Part shown: piece by piece, positions 63,261 through 64,000 of the stretch | Position numbering within the stretch: position 1 is the stretch's first letter | Layout of the letters: the number at the start of each line of letters is the position of its first letter | Assembly (NCBI GenBank): GCA_029212415.1 | Contig: JARGOF010000007.1 | Coordinates: 62,001-126,000, forward strand | Direction: 5' to 3' | Length of the DNA: 64,000 nucleotides | Source: Rhizobiaceae bacterium | GTDB taxonomy: Bacteria; Pseudomonadota; Alphaproteobacteria; Rhizobiales; Rhizobiaceae | Position numbers and translations under genes: made by a program | The notes under the pieces: model-generated | The model's input: the letters and a program-made list of their open reading frames with translations, nothing else | Told to the model about the DNA's origin: nothing | Databases searched by the model: none

Positions 63261-64000
63261 TCAGTTGATCTCGAAGCCGCGATAGTCATCAGACTTGATG
63301 GCGTTCATTTCCTGCATATAGCCACCCATGCCGCCCATGAACCACATCGACGTGCGTGGCTTGCCGGGGATATTGGCCCCGTTGATCCAGCTGTCAGTCA
63401 CCTGGAACAATGTGCCGGCCATGCCTTCCTGACAGACGCGAACCCAATCCTCCTGTGCATCGAGACTGGTTTCAATCAGACCATTGCCCTCCTGTGCCTT
63501 CTCGATCATCTCTGTCAGGAATTGCACCTGCCATTCATGCACCAAAGGCTGGCTGGTGAAGGGGCTGAACGGGCCGAATACCATGAGCAGGTTGGGGAAC
63601 TTGGCTATCGACATGCCGGCATAGGCATGCGGGCCATCGTTCCATTCATCCTGAAGTCTGACGCCATCGCGACCGATGGTTTCGATTTTCAGATAATTGC
63701 CGGTCATCGCATCAAAGCCGGTGGCCATGATCAACACGTCCAGCTCGACCTCTTCGCCGCCGATGATCAGACCGTTTTCGCTAAAGCGCTCAATCGGGTT
63801 GGCTTTGACATCGTGCAGGGTGACATTGTCGCGATTGAACGTATCATAGTAGTTGTCCGCTGCCAGAGGCCGCTTGGCATAATAATCCTTCGGGGTGAGC
63901 ATTGCCGCCACTTTGGGGTCTTTGACGATCGCGTCGATCTTGGATTTGATAAAATCTGTCGCCGTCTTGTTGGCTTCCGGCGTGACCGGAATATCCGAGA
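63261..64000 (-). CDS. Flavin-dependent monooxygenase, Baeyer-Villiger type (partial, 5' end off window)
   Basis: At least 246 codons are visible; the frame stays open through 64000, so the N-terminus with the FAD site is missing. The C-terminal segment has the hallmark ATGFDAMTGN, TPKDYYAKRPL and NVTLHDVKANPIERF of cyclohexanone/phenylacetone monooxygenase-like proteins, and MVFGPFSPFTSQP later. The enzyme inserts oxygen into ketones using NADPH and FAD. No partner gene is visible beyond the edge. Confidence 0.88.
   Translation of the reverse strand, partial: SDIPVTPEANKTATDFIKSKIDAIVKDPKVAAMLTPKDYYAKRPLAADNYYDTFNRDNVTLHDVKANPIERFSENGLIIGGEEVELDVLIMATGFDAMTGNYLKIETIGRDGVRLQDEWNDGPHAYAGMSIAKFPNLLMVFGPFSPFTSQPLVHEWQVQFLTEMIEKAQEGNGLIETSLDAQEDWVRVCQEGMAGTLFQVTDSWINGANIPGKPRTSMWFMGGMGGYMQEMNAIKSDDYRGFEIN

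Noticed and set aside
1-64000. CRISPR arrays, insertion sequences, tRNA, rRNA
   Set aside because: No regularly spaced repeats, transposase motifs or structured RNA genes were seen on reading both strands; small elements could still have been missed without a covariance-model search.

Overview
The window is chromosomal DNA of roughly 55-60% G+C (estimated by eye) from an alphaproteobacterium, most likely a metabolically versatile soil or marine member of the Hyphomicrobiales/Rhodobacterales type; no rRNA or tRNA is present to settle the species. This rests on the family mix: two ABC importers whose binding proteins carry twin-arginine signals, IclR, RpiR, XRE-cupin and LuxR-solo regulators, an alpha-2-macroglobulin/PBP1C pair, and a PHA synthase operon behind an FNR/FixK box. 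The first gene (epimerase) and the last (Baeyer-Villiger-type flavoprotein) run off the window.

Layout. 1-8.7 kb: sugar-nucleotide-type epimerase diverging from a LysR regulator, a DAGK-family lipid kinase, an MFS exporter, pyruvate carboxylase and a solo LuxR. 9-18.7 kb: envelope genes (lytic transglycosylase; PBP1C overlapping an alpha-2-macroglobulin with a PAN/Apple domain and intact thioester), then a MarR regulator. 18.7-24 kb: an accessory island with no phage neighbours: a phage-gpK-like JAB + NlpC/P60 protein, then a tight three-gene unit of a 620-aa coiled-coil protein with a glycine-rich membrane-hairpin-like segment, a 653-aa coiled-coil protein ending in a Vps62-like triple repeat, and a 152-aa orphan. 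This is my best candidate for an undescribed system (a leaderless two-component pore-former with a murein hydrolase).

24-32.6 kb: one catabolic/uptake operon under an IclR regulator: two proteins of unknown family, an atypical M19 dipeptidase, a PotABCD-like importer and a RidA. The IclR start codon lies inside two tandem operator-like palindromes exactly 20 bp apart. 33-36.4 kb: a ThDP-dependent enzyme, an XRE-cupin regulator, a Crp/Fnr-like helix-turn-helix remnant and a dienelactone-hydrolase-family protein. 36.5-49 kb: a second large catabolic operon, divergent from an RpiR regulator: NitT/TauT-type importer, two Gfo/Idh/MocA dehydrogenases, amidohydrolase, TIM-barrel protein, two SDRs, VOC protein, D-threonine aldolase/D-serine dehydratase-like PLP enzyme and RidA. 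The enzyme set suggests breakdown of an N-acylated amino sugar, aminocyclitol or beta-hydroxy D-amino acid, but the substrate is unknown.

49-64 kb: an NTF2-fused flavin monooxygenase, a YhiI-RbbA-YhhJ-type efflux system, and, divergent from it, phaC - FabI-like reductase - phaB - small protein - MaoC/phosphotransacylase fusion - acetate kinase. A perfect TTGAC-N4-ATCAA box sits about 40 bp upstream of the inferred start of this operon, the arrangement of a class II FNR/FixK promoter, so PHA synthesis and acyl-phosphate ATP generation are probably induced together under low oxygen. A thioesterase, a cupin and the partial flavoprotein close the window.
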